From assembly GCA_027596195.1 (NCBI GenBank), contig JADGJG010000296.1, positions 1 to 25,097 of the forward strand: DNA of 25,097 nt. Reading direction: 5' to 3'. Of the stretch, positions 1 through 10,167 are shown one piece after another. The notes beneath the pieces were generated by a model. That model did no database searches, had not been told where the DNA came from, and saw only the letters and a program-made list of their open reading frames with translations. The DNA is from Podochytrium sp. JEL0797 (taxonomy: Eukaryota; Chytridiomycota; Chytridiomycetes; Chytridiales; Chytriomycetaceae). How positions within the stretch are numbered: the stretch's first letter is position 1; every line of letters begins with the position of its first letter. The position numbers were made by a program, and so were the translations under genes.

Positions 1-10
1 TTCACGAAAC

Positions 11-2814
11 ATGGCAGCACCAAGCAGGAGTTTCGATGAGCCCATCGAGATCATGCAACCTACAACCGAGTTCTTGACTGCCACGCGCGAGGATAGCCCC
101 GACCTCACGTGAGTCATGTTGTTCCTGTGGAGTCACCAAGTGGTTGGCTAATCGGTCTCGTTTAGACTGCGGGGCGAGTTCCGAAACGTATCCGATGCCA
201 GCGAACCCGAACCAAAGTAAGTCCAGCCGAGTGCGATCGCGCGAGTGTTCATTAGTAACCATCAGTTTCAGAGTGAGCAATTATACCGAACATACCAAGC
301 CGGAGGTACTGCGGGAAGATGACGATGACGATGTCGAGCTCAGCGACATTGCCGATATTTTGGCCAGAATGTGAGTTGCTGCAAACCATTTCCTTGTTAC
401 TTAAGACTCACTCTTGCATATTTCGACGGCAGTGAATTCATTGTGCCTCAAACAGACGATCCCAACATGCCTTGCTTCACTTGGCGTGTCATCTTCATTG
501 GCACACTCTGGAACGTTCTCCTATCATTCGTGGGCACCGTTCTCTCATTCCGTACCAACGCATTCTCCATTCCCACCTCCATCGCCGTGATTCTGTCCTA
601 CCCAATGGGACGATTCCTTGCGGCAGCCATTCCCAAATCAGCTGGAGAGTTCTGGAACCCAGGGCCCTTTTCCATGAAAGAACACGTCCTCATCTACGTC
701 ATTGCCAACACTGGCGCGGGCACTCCTTACGGCTTGGACAACGTCATTGCGCAAGTCTACCCACAAATGATGAACAACTCGAGTATCACCTTCATCGAAT
801 CGCTCGGATTCGTGCTTGTCACACAGTGCCTCGGGTATGGCATTTCGGGTCTCTTGCGACGATTCCTCGTGAAGCCCACAGCCATGTGGTGGCCTGGAAA
901 TCTTTCAACGTAAGAATTGAAGAAACTAGAGCGCAAAGCCTTCTTAAACTTACCTCTCCTTTTAGAATCGCTCTCTTTTCGTCCTTCCACGGTGTCAAGG
1001 GTGACGAGTCTTCCGCAACAGAGCAGTACAAAATGTCGCGGTACACGGCTTTCTGGATCTGCTTTGCATGCATCTTCGTCTACGAGTGGATTCCCAACTT
1101 TTTCGCGCCGTTGCTGCAAGCTATTTCGTTCATGTGTCTGTTTGCGGGGAAGGGGAGCAACCCGGCAGGTGTTTTGACGAATATCAACGCAATTGCGAGC
1201 TCGGTGTATAACGGGGTGGGTGTGTTTGGGCTCACGTTTGACTGGCAGTATATTTTGTCTGGGTACATGACGAGTCCGTTTTGGGCGTCGTGTGTGAACT
1301 GTATTGGGACGATGGTATTGCAGTGGATTGTTACACCGTGGCTTGTTGCTGGTTCGTACTTTTTTCAACTTTCTCGTGCTTTTGGTATTGACCCAGACTG
1401 ACGCCGTGCTTCTTTCCTTATAGCCGATGTTTGGGGCAACACAATGGTGATTGGGGCTGGAACCAACGGGGCCCCTTCGAATCCTCTCATCAACACGCCC
1501 AATTTGTTCAACGGCAACAACAACTCCAAGACTTTCAAGTTGGGAGAACGCGTGGACCCGAGTTTCTTCTACGACGCTGCCAACAACTACGATCTCAACG
1601 TGACGGCCTACGACGACGTGTATCCCGTGCAAATCTCGCCCTTCTTTGCCATTGCGTACGCATCTTCGTTTATGGCCATCACTTCGGCTGTCATGCACGT
1701 GGGACTTTGGTATGGGAAGGACATTTACAAACAAGCCAAAAGCGCGTTCCAGCAAACCGACGATGACGTCTATGCGATCGACAAGCATGCCCAGATGATG
1801 AAGGCGTACCCCGAAATCCCGGACTGGGTCTACCTCGCGTTCCTTGCCGTCGCTGTTGCCGGAGCGCTCGTCGTGTGCCAATGCACTCCCTACAACATGC
1901 CATGGTGGGCCGTTTTCTTCAACATCTTCCTCGTGTCCGTGTTTGTGCTGCCGTTTGGAATCGTTCAAGCCATTTCTGGATTCAACCTCGGACTCAACGT
2001 GTTGACTGAGTTTATCATTGGTCTCACGATCCCTGGCCAGACCATTGCCGTGATGGCGTTCAAGTCTTGGGGAACCAACAACCTCACACAGGCGTTGGCT
2101 CTGCTTCAGGCTCAGAAGCTTGGACAATACATGCACATCCCACCTATTGCCATGGTGGCGAGCCAGTTTTACGGAACCATCATCAACTCGGTCATTGCGA
2201 TGGGTGCTTGCTGGTACATGATGTTCTCTACTGGCGACCTTCTCAGCATGACGTCGCAGGACTGGTCCTACCCGAGTTACCGTACCTTCTACTCCGCCGG
2301 AGGAATCTGGGGTGCTATTGGCCCTCAACGCTTCTTTGGTATCGGATCCCTCTACCAAAACATTCTCTGGTCCTTCCTCGTGGGATTTCTGCTACCCGTG
2401 ATCCCATGGGTCGCCAACAAGTACGTTTACGAGCACAAACTGTGGCACTTTGTCAACTTCCCACTCTTCTTCATCTTCACGGGTCCCGCCACCGGAATCC
2501 AAAACGCGGTCGTGATGCCGCTGGTGGTCGCATGGGTGTTCCAAGTCCTCATTTTCAACCGGTGGAACGGTTTCTACCAAAAGTACACGTATGTGTTGGG
2601 ATCCGCGTTGGATTCTGGGACTGGGTTCACGGTATTGATTGTGAGCTTTTTGGGGGTCGGGAATATCGCGTTGACCAAGTGGAACAAGTTCAATCCAAAC
2701 ACGAACATTGTGCCGCCAGACTACTATTGTTACCCGGGAACGACGTATTTGGATTATTCGTGCGAGTTTTATACGGCGCAGGGGTTGCCTGAGTCTCCGA
2801 CGTGTGGGCAGTGA
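11..2814 (+). CDS. OPT family oligopeptide transporter (6 exons, 833 aa)
   Basis: Proton-coupled uptake of small peptides (or peptide-like metal chelates) across the plasma membrane or an internal membrane is the expected role, from the family. Exons: 11-108, 166-216, 272-370, 433-909, 966-1351, 1424-2814. All junctions keep frame and all introns are 55-72 nt with GT..AG ends; the last uses a GTTCGT donor. The protein starts with a soluble acidic N-terminus (five consecutive Asp near residue 70), followed by many hydrophobic segments. The hallmark NPGPFSMKEH motif of OPT proteins lies at about residues 158-167, and the C-terminal part has the typical W/KY-YVLGSALDSGTGF segment. The length fits fungal OPTs. 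The ATG at 11 is the only start in frame before the first intron donor, but the window begins only 10 bases upstream. An AATAAA at 2840-2845 could be its poly(A) signal. Substrate cannot be told from sequence. Confidence 0.93.
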
Positions 2815-2864
2815 TTGGAATTTGTTAAATATCAAATGGAATAAATTAAATTGTCTATTACACT

Positions 2865-5170
2865 TTATTCCGCATAAAACACAACCCTTGTCTCAGCATC
2901 CGCAGCTTTAACTGCACTGTCGACACTCAAATGGAAATACTCCAACGCCGCAACCCTTCTCTCGCGCTTTCTAATCGCAGCCTCCGGATCCTTTCTGTTA
3001 CGCTTCAAGAACCCCCCAACGCCACCAGGCTTGTCATATTCCTTGTCCGCATCGCCCCCAAAAATAATCGGGACATGCAGCAACGCGTACAACTCGTGGT
3101 GTCTCACGTTCACAAAATGGAACGGCACAACCCTTCCCGCGAACCTCTCCACCTCGTCTTGCGCGTCAAACAGGGCTTGGAGCCCCGTGTAGTCCAAATG
3201 ACCAACCGACGAAAAATCCAACACGACGGCGCGAAGCGGAGGAAGATAATTGAACCCTTGACGCTCGTGTTCGATGGCGCGTTGCTCCGTGTCATCGTTC
3301 CACAACCGATCGCCTTTGGAAACAGAAGCGCCCGTGTAACTGTACGTTGTGAGCACAATCTCTTTGAGGCGGTCGACGAAATACGCGGAATTCGGGTACG
3401 TCAGGGACTCGTCAATCTTGAATACGAGAATTCCTTGCGGTGCGGCAGAGAAGAGACCAATCTGGGTGAATCCTTGGACTTGCGGGACCCATTCACCGGA
3501 TCGGGTGCGCGAGAGGACTTTGATTTCGGGGCGTGCGATTCGGAAAAGCAGGACAATGATGGACCAGCCGACTGACGCGTAGATGGCGACTTCGATCGAC
3601 GCGCACAATGTGACGATCACTGCGATCCAGAATCCCACAAAGTCGGCAACTAGTTAAATTACGCGTTTTAGTTATAGGGAGGAAGGGAAAAGAAACAAAA
3701 ATTCACTCAACTGGCAATCTTGAGCAGACTCGTGACAATCGAGAAATTGAACAAATCAAAAATCGCCCCGATTACAATGGCCGACAGCACAGCAGTCGGA
3801 ATCCAATACAGCACATTCGTGAGCGTAAACAAACCAAAAACCACCAGGACTCCCGTTATGAATGTACCAAAGGGAGTTCGGACGCCGGATGCGGACTTGA
3901 TGGCGCTGCGCGAGAAGGAGCCCGTGGCTGGGAATGCACCAACAAATGAACCTATGCACAAATGAAGGAATCAATAATACGCCTTGAAATCAACCGTCCA
4001 ACGTCAGCAAGACGAACCAATTAAGTTAGTCAACCCAATCGCAACGATTTCTTGGTTCGCATCGGTCGTGTACCCATTCACGCGTCCAAAAGACCGGACA
4101 ACCGCAATATGTTCCAATATGGATACAATAAAAAGAGCTGGGATCGCAGGAAACACGGTCGCCGCGTACGGAAGCGACAAATTGGCCGGCCGGACCCCCG
4201 AAAGCCCATACGGAATCGTCTTGACGATCGCAAACGTGACCGACTTGCTGTCCCGGAGGAAAAACGAGATGCCAGTGGCAACGGCGAGAACGATGGCATT
4301 ACGCAGGTATCCAATGTGACGAACGGAAGGACGCTGGATGGCGAGATGGGCAAAAGTGTGTTTGATGATAAAGAGGAGAATGAGGGAGATGATTCCAAAG
4401 AGCATGTCGTATAGTGAGGTCTTGGCGAGAGACGATGCGACGTCGTAGAGCACGCGGTACGGGGCATTGTTGGTATTGATACCCGGGATTCCCAGCAGGC
4501 CAGGCAACTGCTGGATGATGATTTGAATCACGGCACCCGACGTTATTCCAGCAAAGACAGGGATGGGAACAAAGTCGACAATGAGGCCGAGTTTGAGGAG
4601 CCCGACGGTGAGTTGGAGGATACCGATCCAAAAACTCAACGAAATTGCGAATGTGATTGCTTCGGCTTCGGACGCGTTGGGCAAGTACTGCTGGATTGTC
4701 CGCCCCACAAGGAGGCTCAAAACTGCGGTCGCTCCGATGGTGACATCTGCATGAGAGTCGGGCAAATACTTTAGACATTTTGGAGCTGATCGACGGAGAA
4801 GCTTTTCCAAACCTTTCGAAGTCGCAAACAGCGCATAAATCAAACACCCGATAAATGACGTATACAGTCCGAACTGGGCGGGCAGGTTTGCAAGCTTGGT
4901 GGAATACGAAATGGACTAAAACGATGAAGTTGGTAAATGAAATCCATCCCAACGGTTAGGGCAAACCTGCGGAATGACAACCAGGGCAACCGTGACACCC
5001 GCGATAAAGTCACCGATAAACCACTGCAGGTTGTAGCGGGGCATCCAAGAGAGTATTGGGAACAGTGATTTCACATATTGTTTCGAGTTCTCGGGCAGGT
5101 GCCTTAGATGACCTGCCGCCTGCTTCTTGAGAGTTTTGAGACTATTTTCGGGCTCTTGGAAGTAGCTCAT
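2865..5170 (-). CDS. SulP family sulfate permease with STAS domain (5 exons, 686 aa)
   Basis: Predicted plasma-membrane sulfate (or related anion) transporter feeding sulfur assimilation. Exons on the minus strand: 5170-4967, 4915-4813, 4746-4018, 3951-3712, 3649-2865. Joining the first exons gives the SulP signature VVIPQSISYSTKLANLPAQF, then FATSK-DVTIGATAVLSLLVG. The latter is continuous only if the stop-free 66-nt intron 4812-4747 is removed. About 10-12 hydrophobic segments follow, with the SFVGAFPATGSFSRSA motif spanning another junction. A C-terminal STAS domain covers about residues 500-620, with VVLDFSSVGHLDYTG near 567-581. The start at 5170 (MSYFQEPENS) is chosen because translation upstream is low-complexity and unlike the family. 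The gene is convergent with the OPT gene, with 50 bp between stops. Substrate assignment within SulP is by family resemblance. Confidence 0.93.
4747..4812 (-). other. Stop-free 66-nt intron inside the SulP gene
   Basis: The stretch reads open in frame, so simple ORF calling includes it as coding. It has a GTTTGG donor, a CTCATGCAG acceptor and a length divisible by three. Removing it joins SK directly to DVTIGA, which is how SulP proteins read at this point. Keeping it would insert 22 basic residues just before a transmembrane motif. Confidence 0.85.
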
Positions 5171-5171
5171 T

Positions 5172-5229
5172 GATGGAAAGGAATTGAATGCGAAAGCCCA
5201 AGTTGATGGAGCGGAATTGAATGTGAAAG
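5172..5229. repeat. Imperfect direct repeat just upstream of the SulP start codon
   Basis: A 25-nt sequence (GATGGAAAGGAATTGAATGC plus GAAAG) at 5172-5196 recurs at 5205-5229 with three mismatches, a 33-nt period. On the gene strand it reads CTTTC(A/G)CATTCAATTCC followed by TCCATC. It covers the -2 to -59 stretch before the ATG, where leader or promoter elements would lie. It may be a regulatory duplication or a simple slippage product. Confidence 0.6.
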
Positions 5230-5351
5230 AGGGAGTTAAATATCCTGGTGCGTGGAGATTTGGCCAGAGATATTGCTCCCCCCCACAAAAACGGGTTGGT
5301 GACATCAAATGAAAATTCCCGTGCAAAGGCGCAATTTCGCACGGGATTTTG

Positions 5352-5372
5352 TTTAATCTCCGTGAGATTAAA
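5352..5372. promoter_or_regulatory. Perfect 9-bp inverted repeat upstream of the SulP gene
   Basis: TTTAATCTC, three bases CGT, then GAGATTAAA: a perfect dyad about 180 bp upstream of the permease start. It could be a binding site for a dimeric regulator or a hairpin in a long 5' UTR. No known consensus is matched with confidence. Confidence 0.45.
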
Positions 5373-6555
5373 ATATGAGGAGAAAAAAAGGGGGGGGGGT
5401 ATCCAGACCTCCTTAAAACTTTGTGGCGGAGCACCAAGCGTTGCACTGGAGGAAGTACTTGAATCACCGATCACTTGACTGTCGTTTTGAAAAAATAATG
5501 GCACCGGCGCGGAAACCAGGCATGCGCCGACTGTCTCAACCAAGGCGCGTCAGAGCGACACGGCCGTACGGTGACTAGGTGGTCTGGGACTCAGCAGGGC
5601 GGCGATGGAGACGGCCGGTGGGGGAGACGCACGGCAGGCGGCCCAGTCTTGTTTCATCGAAAGAGCTGTTACTGAACACAAAACCAGCACTGGTGATCCG
5701 TCGCGATGCGGTGGGGGTCCTTCGGCTGCTTTCAGCGTTCCTTTGGTGTCTCCGGAATATTCCTTGGGGGTGTGAAGCCCCCTGTTTGATTTTTTGCGTT
5801 TAGAGTTTTGAAGCTGAGTGAGAAATTGTTTCGACCAAGCCATTGATCAAAAAGCAACTCACCCAAGAATCGAACTAGAATGTGCCCCCGCGGATGTTGA
5901 GTTGTACCCGGTTTCTCTTTTCCTCCTCCCATGCTGTTTTCATCCAGTGCTCGCGTTCTTTCACCATATTCCAAAACCCCCGAACGAAAACGCAATCCAA
6001 CACACAATCCCCACGACATGTTCATGCACACCACAACCCACCCGACCTCAACCCCCCTGTTACTGACGGAAGGGCCTGCCGCCCACACCCTCATCCACTC
6101 GACGACGCTTTCCAGACACAGTGGAGGCAGCTTGCTTTGCGAGAAGGATCTTGCGGAAAAGGATTTTCAGCGGCAGGGGCAACAGAAGCCAGATACGCTA
6201 CTTCACTAAAAAAATTTATCGGACGGGGGTGGAGGTAGGAGAAGCCGTCACAACACGTCCTTTCGGCTTCTGACGGCGGTTTTCACTAAGGACTTAAATT
6301 TTTTTGTATTTTATTATTAATATTGAGAATGTAAAGAGTTGCAAGTCGCAAAGAAGGAACAGAAAAGAACACACACATCACAACCAAATATTATTTTTTG
6401 CTTTCGATTTTCGATTGATAAGAGAAATAAAACATCGCGTAAACCCCAACGCAAAAACCCCCTCTGCCACCTTCGCCCCCCCAATCAAAAAAGTATAAAC
6501 AACGGGCCCTCAAAAAACAACCTCTATAAATACCCAAAAGCAACCCTCCACATCC

Positions 6556-8286
6556 TCATGCACCAACCCCCTTCCCCTTCTTCCCCTTCCCAGCACCCGC
6601 AAGAACCTTCTTCTCATCCCACCCCTCCCCATCATCCCCAACCTCATTCCCAACCCCATGAACAGCAGCCCGATGCCGCTGCATATCAAACCGACGCCTC
6701 ATGCACTTGCCACACACGAAACAAGTATACATATCCACAGGCGGAACCACCACTGCAGCCGCAGCAGCCGTCTCCTCCTCCGTCGCAAATTCATGAGGGA
6801 TCGGAATATGCGTCATGAAATGAATCTTGAGGTTGTACCGGCGTGCACAGCCAAAGTCGCATCCAGGGTGTGGACACACAAAGAGGTCGCGTTCTTCACA
6901 CTTGGGGAGTTTGAGAATGTCGTTGGGGTTCACGACTTGTGCCGTCGTCGCCGGGGCGGATGGGATCCGTTGTTTCTTGGCAGGTGAAGCCGAAGCTCTG
7001 GTTGTGCGCGTGGCCGGCGCAATCACGGGCGCGAGAAACTCGGGCAAGATCTTGGCGCGTTTGATGGTTCGAGGTGCGGCGACTGGTTTCGCACCCGCCG
7101 CAGCTGTGGCAAGAGTCTCCAGAGGCGACCGAGACACAGGAAGTGACCGCTTGCGCAACGAGCGCGGCCGAGTTTGCGTTGGCTGACGAGTTTGGAGCGA
7201 TTCCAAGGGAACTGGTATAATGGGACTTGTGGAGATGTCTGGTGTGGACATGGTTGCTGCGGCGGTGTCCATCATCTCGTCGAGGAAGGCAAAGGGGTCG
7301 GAGGAGTCTTGAGGAGTAGTAGAAGCAGAGGTGATAGCAGTGGTAGGAGTAGCGGAAAGTGGGGTGGAGCACGAGTCGACGCGCGAGGCAGAGAAGAATG
7401 GTGTCACGGCGGAACTTGGCGCAGCGTCTTCCTCAGGGACAAGCACAACCGAAGGGTCGTTGAGGATCGAGTGCAAGGTGATGGCAGGGTTGTCGAGCAT
7501 GCGCAGCAAGTGGTCCGACTTGAGTGCGTTGGTGCAGTCGCTCGTGGAAGGAGAGTGGGCCGTCTTGTTTTGGTTCGTTGGAGCTGGAGCTGATTCAGAT
7601 GAGTAGTTGAAGAAGATTTGGTCCATCAGGTGGAGAGCAAAGTGGTCCAGCAAGTTGGGGTTGGCGGTGGGGTCTTGTTGGTCAGCGAACACGACGGGTT
7701 CAGTGAGGGAGAACGTGAACAAACCATTGTCATCCACCGCCGAGAGAGACTTGGATCCACCAGAACCCTGTTTGAGACCACCACCACCACCATTTCCCTT
7801 ATCAACAGAAGCAGGGTAGAGGAGAGTGGAAAGGGGAGGGGGAAGGGCCGGATCCGAGTTCAAAAAATCCTCCAAAGAAAAATTGTCGGGTTCTGGGCCC
7901 GCAGCAAGCATCTCCATGGCCCAAGCATTGCCGCTGTCTGATAACAGGTCCTCCATGCTGAACACGGCGTGGTTCATGTTCACGGCATCCTCCCACACAA
8001 TACTATTGGGTTTGCCGATGGTGTCAATAAGGTGGTGGTGGTGGTGGTCAAACAAAGGGAGGGCGGTATCACCTGGGGACAATCCCGCAAGGGGAGGGAG
8101 AGAGGGGGACAGGGGGAGGGTCGTAGGAGAAGAGGCCGTGGCCAGGTGTGATTGGCTCAGGCGGGGCGTGGAGAGTGCTGAAGAGTGGCTGGGCGTGGGG
8201 GAGCTGGGCGTGTGGTGTGTCATGATGGCGATGTTGAAGAGGCGGTCAAGGGCGGCAGCGCTGAGGGGTTCGTGGTGCGTGGACAT
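6556..8286 (-). CDS. C2H2 zinc-finger protein, probable transcription factor (576 aa, intronless)
   Basis: Probable nuclear DNA-binding regulator. Two C2H2 fingers lie near the C-terminus. Finger 1 has C471, C476, H489, H493 (CX4CX12HX3H). Finger 2 has C522, C525, H538, H543 (CX2CX12HX4H). They are joined by an unusually long alanine-rich linker of 28 residues rather than the 7-residue TGEKP type, so they may bind independently. Before them is a basic stretch (RKRSLPVSRS, then TIKRAKIL) suited to nuclear import. The first ~400 residues are Ser/Thr/Pro-rich and acidic with a His5 run near residue 83, as in activation regions. The C-terminus is a Lys/Gly tail. The start at 8286 (MSTHHEPLSAAALDRL) is preferred; frame upstream crosses a poly(A) tract. 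Target genes are unknown. Confidence 0.82.
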   Translation of the reverse strand: MSTHHEPLSAAALDRLFNIAIMTHHTPSSPTPSHSSALSTPRLSQSHLATASSPTTLPLSPSLPPLAGLSPGDTALPLFDHHHHHLIDTIGKPNSIVWEDAVNMNHAVFSMEDLLSDSGNAWAMEMLAAGPEPDNFSLEDFLNSDPALPPPLSTLLYPASVDKGNGGGGGLKQGSGGSKSLSAVDDNGLFTFSLTEPVVFADQQDPTANPNLLDHFALHLMDQIFFNYSSESAPAPTNQNKTAHSPSTSDCTNALKSDHLLRMLDNPAITLHSILNDPSVVLVPEEDAAPSSAVTPFFSASRVDSCSTPLSATPTTAITSASTTPQDSSDPFAFLDEMMDTAAATMSTPDISTSPIIPVPLESLQTRQPTQTRPRSLRKRSLPVSRSPLETLATAAAGAKPVAAPRTIKRAKILPEFLAPVIAPATRTTRASASPAKKQRIPSAPATTAQVVNPNDILKLPKCEERDLFVCPHPGCDFGCARRYNLKIHFMTHIPIPHEFATEEETAAAAAVVVPPVDMYTCFVCGKCMRRRFDMQRHRAAVHGVGNEVGDDGEGWDEKKVLAGAGKGKKGKGVGA

Positions 8287-8449
8287 GGCGCAGAGAGCGT
8301 TAAAACGGGTGGAGAGCGTGTGGGCGATGGGGGGTAACGTACGTTCGTGGCAAAATGCGCAGTTCTTGAGCAAAAAAAAAAAATGAAAAAAACCGGGTTG
8401 CCTTCTGTTTCGATCCTTTCCATTCCCTTTCGCTTCCCTTCCACGCAAT

Positions 8450-9320
8450 TCAATAATCATAGTCACTCGCAAACCCCCCACTGTCCTCTTCGTCGTAATA
8501 GAACTGGTCTTCGTCGTAAAATCCATCCCCGAAATTTTCCCCAAAAGCAGACCCCGAGTCCTCACTCATCCACTCAGAGTCCTCGTCCTCAGTGTCCAGA
8601 TCTGCGAGGCCCGGCCGGTACTTGATGAACCCCTCCAGCAACGCGATGATGGGAATTTCGACCTTCTTCAGCACGGCAGCCATGTTTTTCTCGTCCACAA
8701 ACATCAAGAGATCCCATTCCAGACCCAAAACATGGTCCTCATTTGATTTCGGTTGATGTAAGGATTCTGCCGGTGCTTCCGAGACAGACAGCGCTTCCAA
8801 CCCCAAATTATCCGACGCGGAATCCCCTCGACGCAGGGCCACGCTGTTTCTGAAGCCACACAGCTCGAATCTCGGCTCTGACTTTTTTGCGTCTTTGATC
8901 GGCACCGAAGCACGAAGCACGTTGTCTGGCGAGGGGAACGCGGCCGTGAGAAAGGGAAAGCTTCCGTACGGACTCGCAAACTCGTCGTTGACCAACAAAA
9001 CGCCCATTTGCGAATGCTCCGTGAGATGCGCTGGCTGGAGGGATTCGCTGCACCCCGTGAAAAAGTCTTCGCGGATCACGGCCTTGAGCCTGACCAGCGC
9101 GAGTGTCTCGGCGAAGGAAAGGGGTTCACCCCCGCGCGACTCGAACGCCAAGCCGGCTCCTGTTGCCCGCGAGAGCGTACGGCTGGGACCCGGGTCCTTT
9201 CCCAGCCGTGGTCGTTGCCCAGTATGACGGATATGTCTTGGACGGCGGAAGTTGCACGGTTTTTTTTAATGGGATCAATTTGTAGATGTGGGCGAGGAGT
9301 TCGTTGGGGAGTGTGTCCAT
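8450..9320 (-). CDS. F-box-like N-terminus fused to acidic protein; junction uncertain
   Basis: The N-terminus from 9320 reads MDTLPNELLAHIYKLIPL, resembling the first helix of an F-box, which would suggest a ubiquitin-ligase adaptor. This frame runs into a stop near 9126. The main downstream frame (to 8450) carries AFESRGGEPLSFAETLALV, a globular-looking middle and a strongly acidic, Tyr/Asp/Glu-rich C-terminus. The two frames differ by one base. A 61-nt intron at 9243-9183 (weak donor GTCCAAG, acceptor GTCCCAG) would join them into about 269 aa. A 46-nt version with donor GTCATA is also possible, as is a true frameshift or base error. The product is not otherwise recognised. If no intron exists, the gene is broken or starts internally at 9151. 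Confidence 0.5.
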
Positions 9321-9497
9321 GAGTTCAGGAGGGCGATGTTTAACAGTTATCTTGATTTTCCAAAAAATGTCTGTCGCGTTTCATTTTTCCCCCCCTGTTC
9401 CTCCTTACCTAATTTAGCACCCGCGGTCTGCTGCAACACCCGCCCAAGTTCAACCCCATAAAACAACGCGACTTTTGCTTTTTGTTTGCGAAAACAG

Positions 9498-9825
9498 ATA
9501 CTCGGCGAGCAAATTCGCGTTGAAAGGATTCTTTGACGGCCTCCGCATGGAAGAGCCCCATCTCGACATCACACTCGTTTACCCGGGCATGGTCGATACC
9601 GAGATTATACGCCAATTCGAACAATCAACGATCCAAACGAAACAGCTCATGCCAGTTTCTGTTGCCGTGGGATTGATTATCGACGCAATTGGGAGGGGTG
9701 CGAGGAATGAGGTGTTGATGATGGATGGAAATTTGCTTTGGTACTTGAAGGATTTTGTGCCGAGGGCGAAGGATTTTTTGGTTGGGGCAGTGTTTGAGCA
9801 TTTAATGGCGCCCAAGGCGAAGTGA
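9498..9825 (+). pseudogene. Orphan 3' exon of a short-chain dehydrogenase/reductase
   Basis: The frame encodes only the C-terminal part of an SDR: the active-site YxxxK as YSASKFALKGFFDGLRME, then LVYPGMVDTE and a C-terminal helix region ending at a stop at 9823-9825. A good splice acceptor (GCGAAAACAG) sits just before it at 9488-9497, so this looks like the last exon of a former multi-exon gene. The Rossmann nucleotide-binding half (TGxxxGxG, about 150 residues) is absent from the 178 bp up to the divergent F-box-like start. It probably encodes no working enzyme. The exon itself is intact, so either the truncation is recent or a distant upstream exon exists that I cannot see. Confidence 0.65.
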
Positions 9826-10167
9826 TAATGGGCTTATTATTATTGACAAATAAGAATATGTAACAGTTGAGGACCCATTCCTCCTTTGGCTTTTCATTCA
9901 CTTCACGAAAACGTCGCGTATCCGGTACGGTGGGCATTTAGGTGCTTTCCGTGTTGCGAAGGAAAACTAACGCGTTCAAGATCTCGTGATAAAATTAGTA
10001 AGTTGGGGTTGGAAACCTCCCGGCGTTGAGTGTGAGTTGTCTGGGTTTTACCCACACACACAAGGTTTTTACATTCAAGCTGCGGAGTCGCGGTGTTAGA
10101 GACCCATTAGTGATGTTTGTAAAAATCTTTAGTATTTCGAAAGCGAAAAAAAAAATAAAAATAAAAA
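9826..10167. other. Intergenic decay zone
   Basis: No intact gene. It holds the 3' flank of the orphan dehydrogenase exon, a remnant of the adjacent sensor gene (10003-10136), a short CA repeat near 10051-10060 and A-rich sequence just downstream of the sensor stop codon. Confidence 0.55.
10003..10136 (-). pseudogene. Decayed copy of the sensor gene's 5' end
   Basis: Pieces match, in the same order and orientation, the 5' region of the intact sensor gene. GTTGGAA followed by CGGCGTTGAGTGTGAGTTG (19 nt exact) matches 11704-11734 (start of its exon 2). AGTCGCGGT matches 11861-11869 (exon 1). GAGACCCATT followed by AAAAATCTTT matches 11936-11985, the start-codon area. Stretches between these blocks have been lost or scrambled, so it is a dead remnant. 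Confidence 0.55.

Larger units (their letters stand above)
5171..6555. other. Long intergenic region between SulP and the C2H2 gene
   Basis: No convincing gene is seen in either strand over about 1.4 kb. Short open frames here are low-complexity and lack recognisable motifs. Visible structure includes a C7 run at 5279-5285 and a G-run near 5390-5398, the dyad at 5352-5372, and ATGGCACC at 5499-5506, which partly resembles the sulfur-regulator (CYS3-type) half-site. At 6241-6277 two mutually exclusive stems occur: GAAGCC/GGCTTC and GCCGTCA/TGACGGC. An AT-rich stretch at 6290-6330 lies about 230 nt beyond the C2H2 stop codon and probably belongs to that gene's 3' flank. Confidence 0.6.

Noticed and set aside
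757..2358. Long open frame on the minus strand opposite the OPT transporter
   Set aside because: It is the antisense shadow of a biased coding sequence: no motifs, many Arg/His/Val residues, and it crosses the OPT introns.
4750..4812. Extra basic segment GLEKLLRRSAPKCLK in the sulfate permease
   Set aside because: It interrupts a conserved SulP motif, is flanked by GT and AG, and is best explained as an intron read through in frame.
5856..5920. B-box-like GTTCGATTC followed by a T5 run on the minus strand, suggesting a tRNA
   Set aside because: No A box, D arm or anticodon arm can be placed at the right distance, and the acceptor partner found (AACTCA) is only about 50 nt away. At best it is a degenerate relic.
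5142..6094. Several open frames of 76-133 codons in the SulP upstream region
   Set aside because: Low-complexity, start within homopolymers, and show no splice pattern or family motif.
8030..8056. GGT/GTG repeat as a microsatellite element
   Set aside because: It encodes the His5 run of the C2H2 protein and needs no other explanation.
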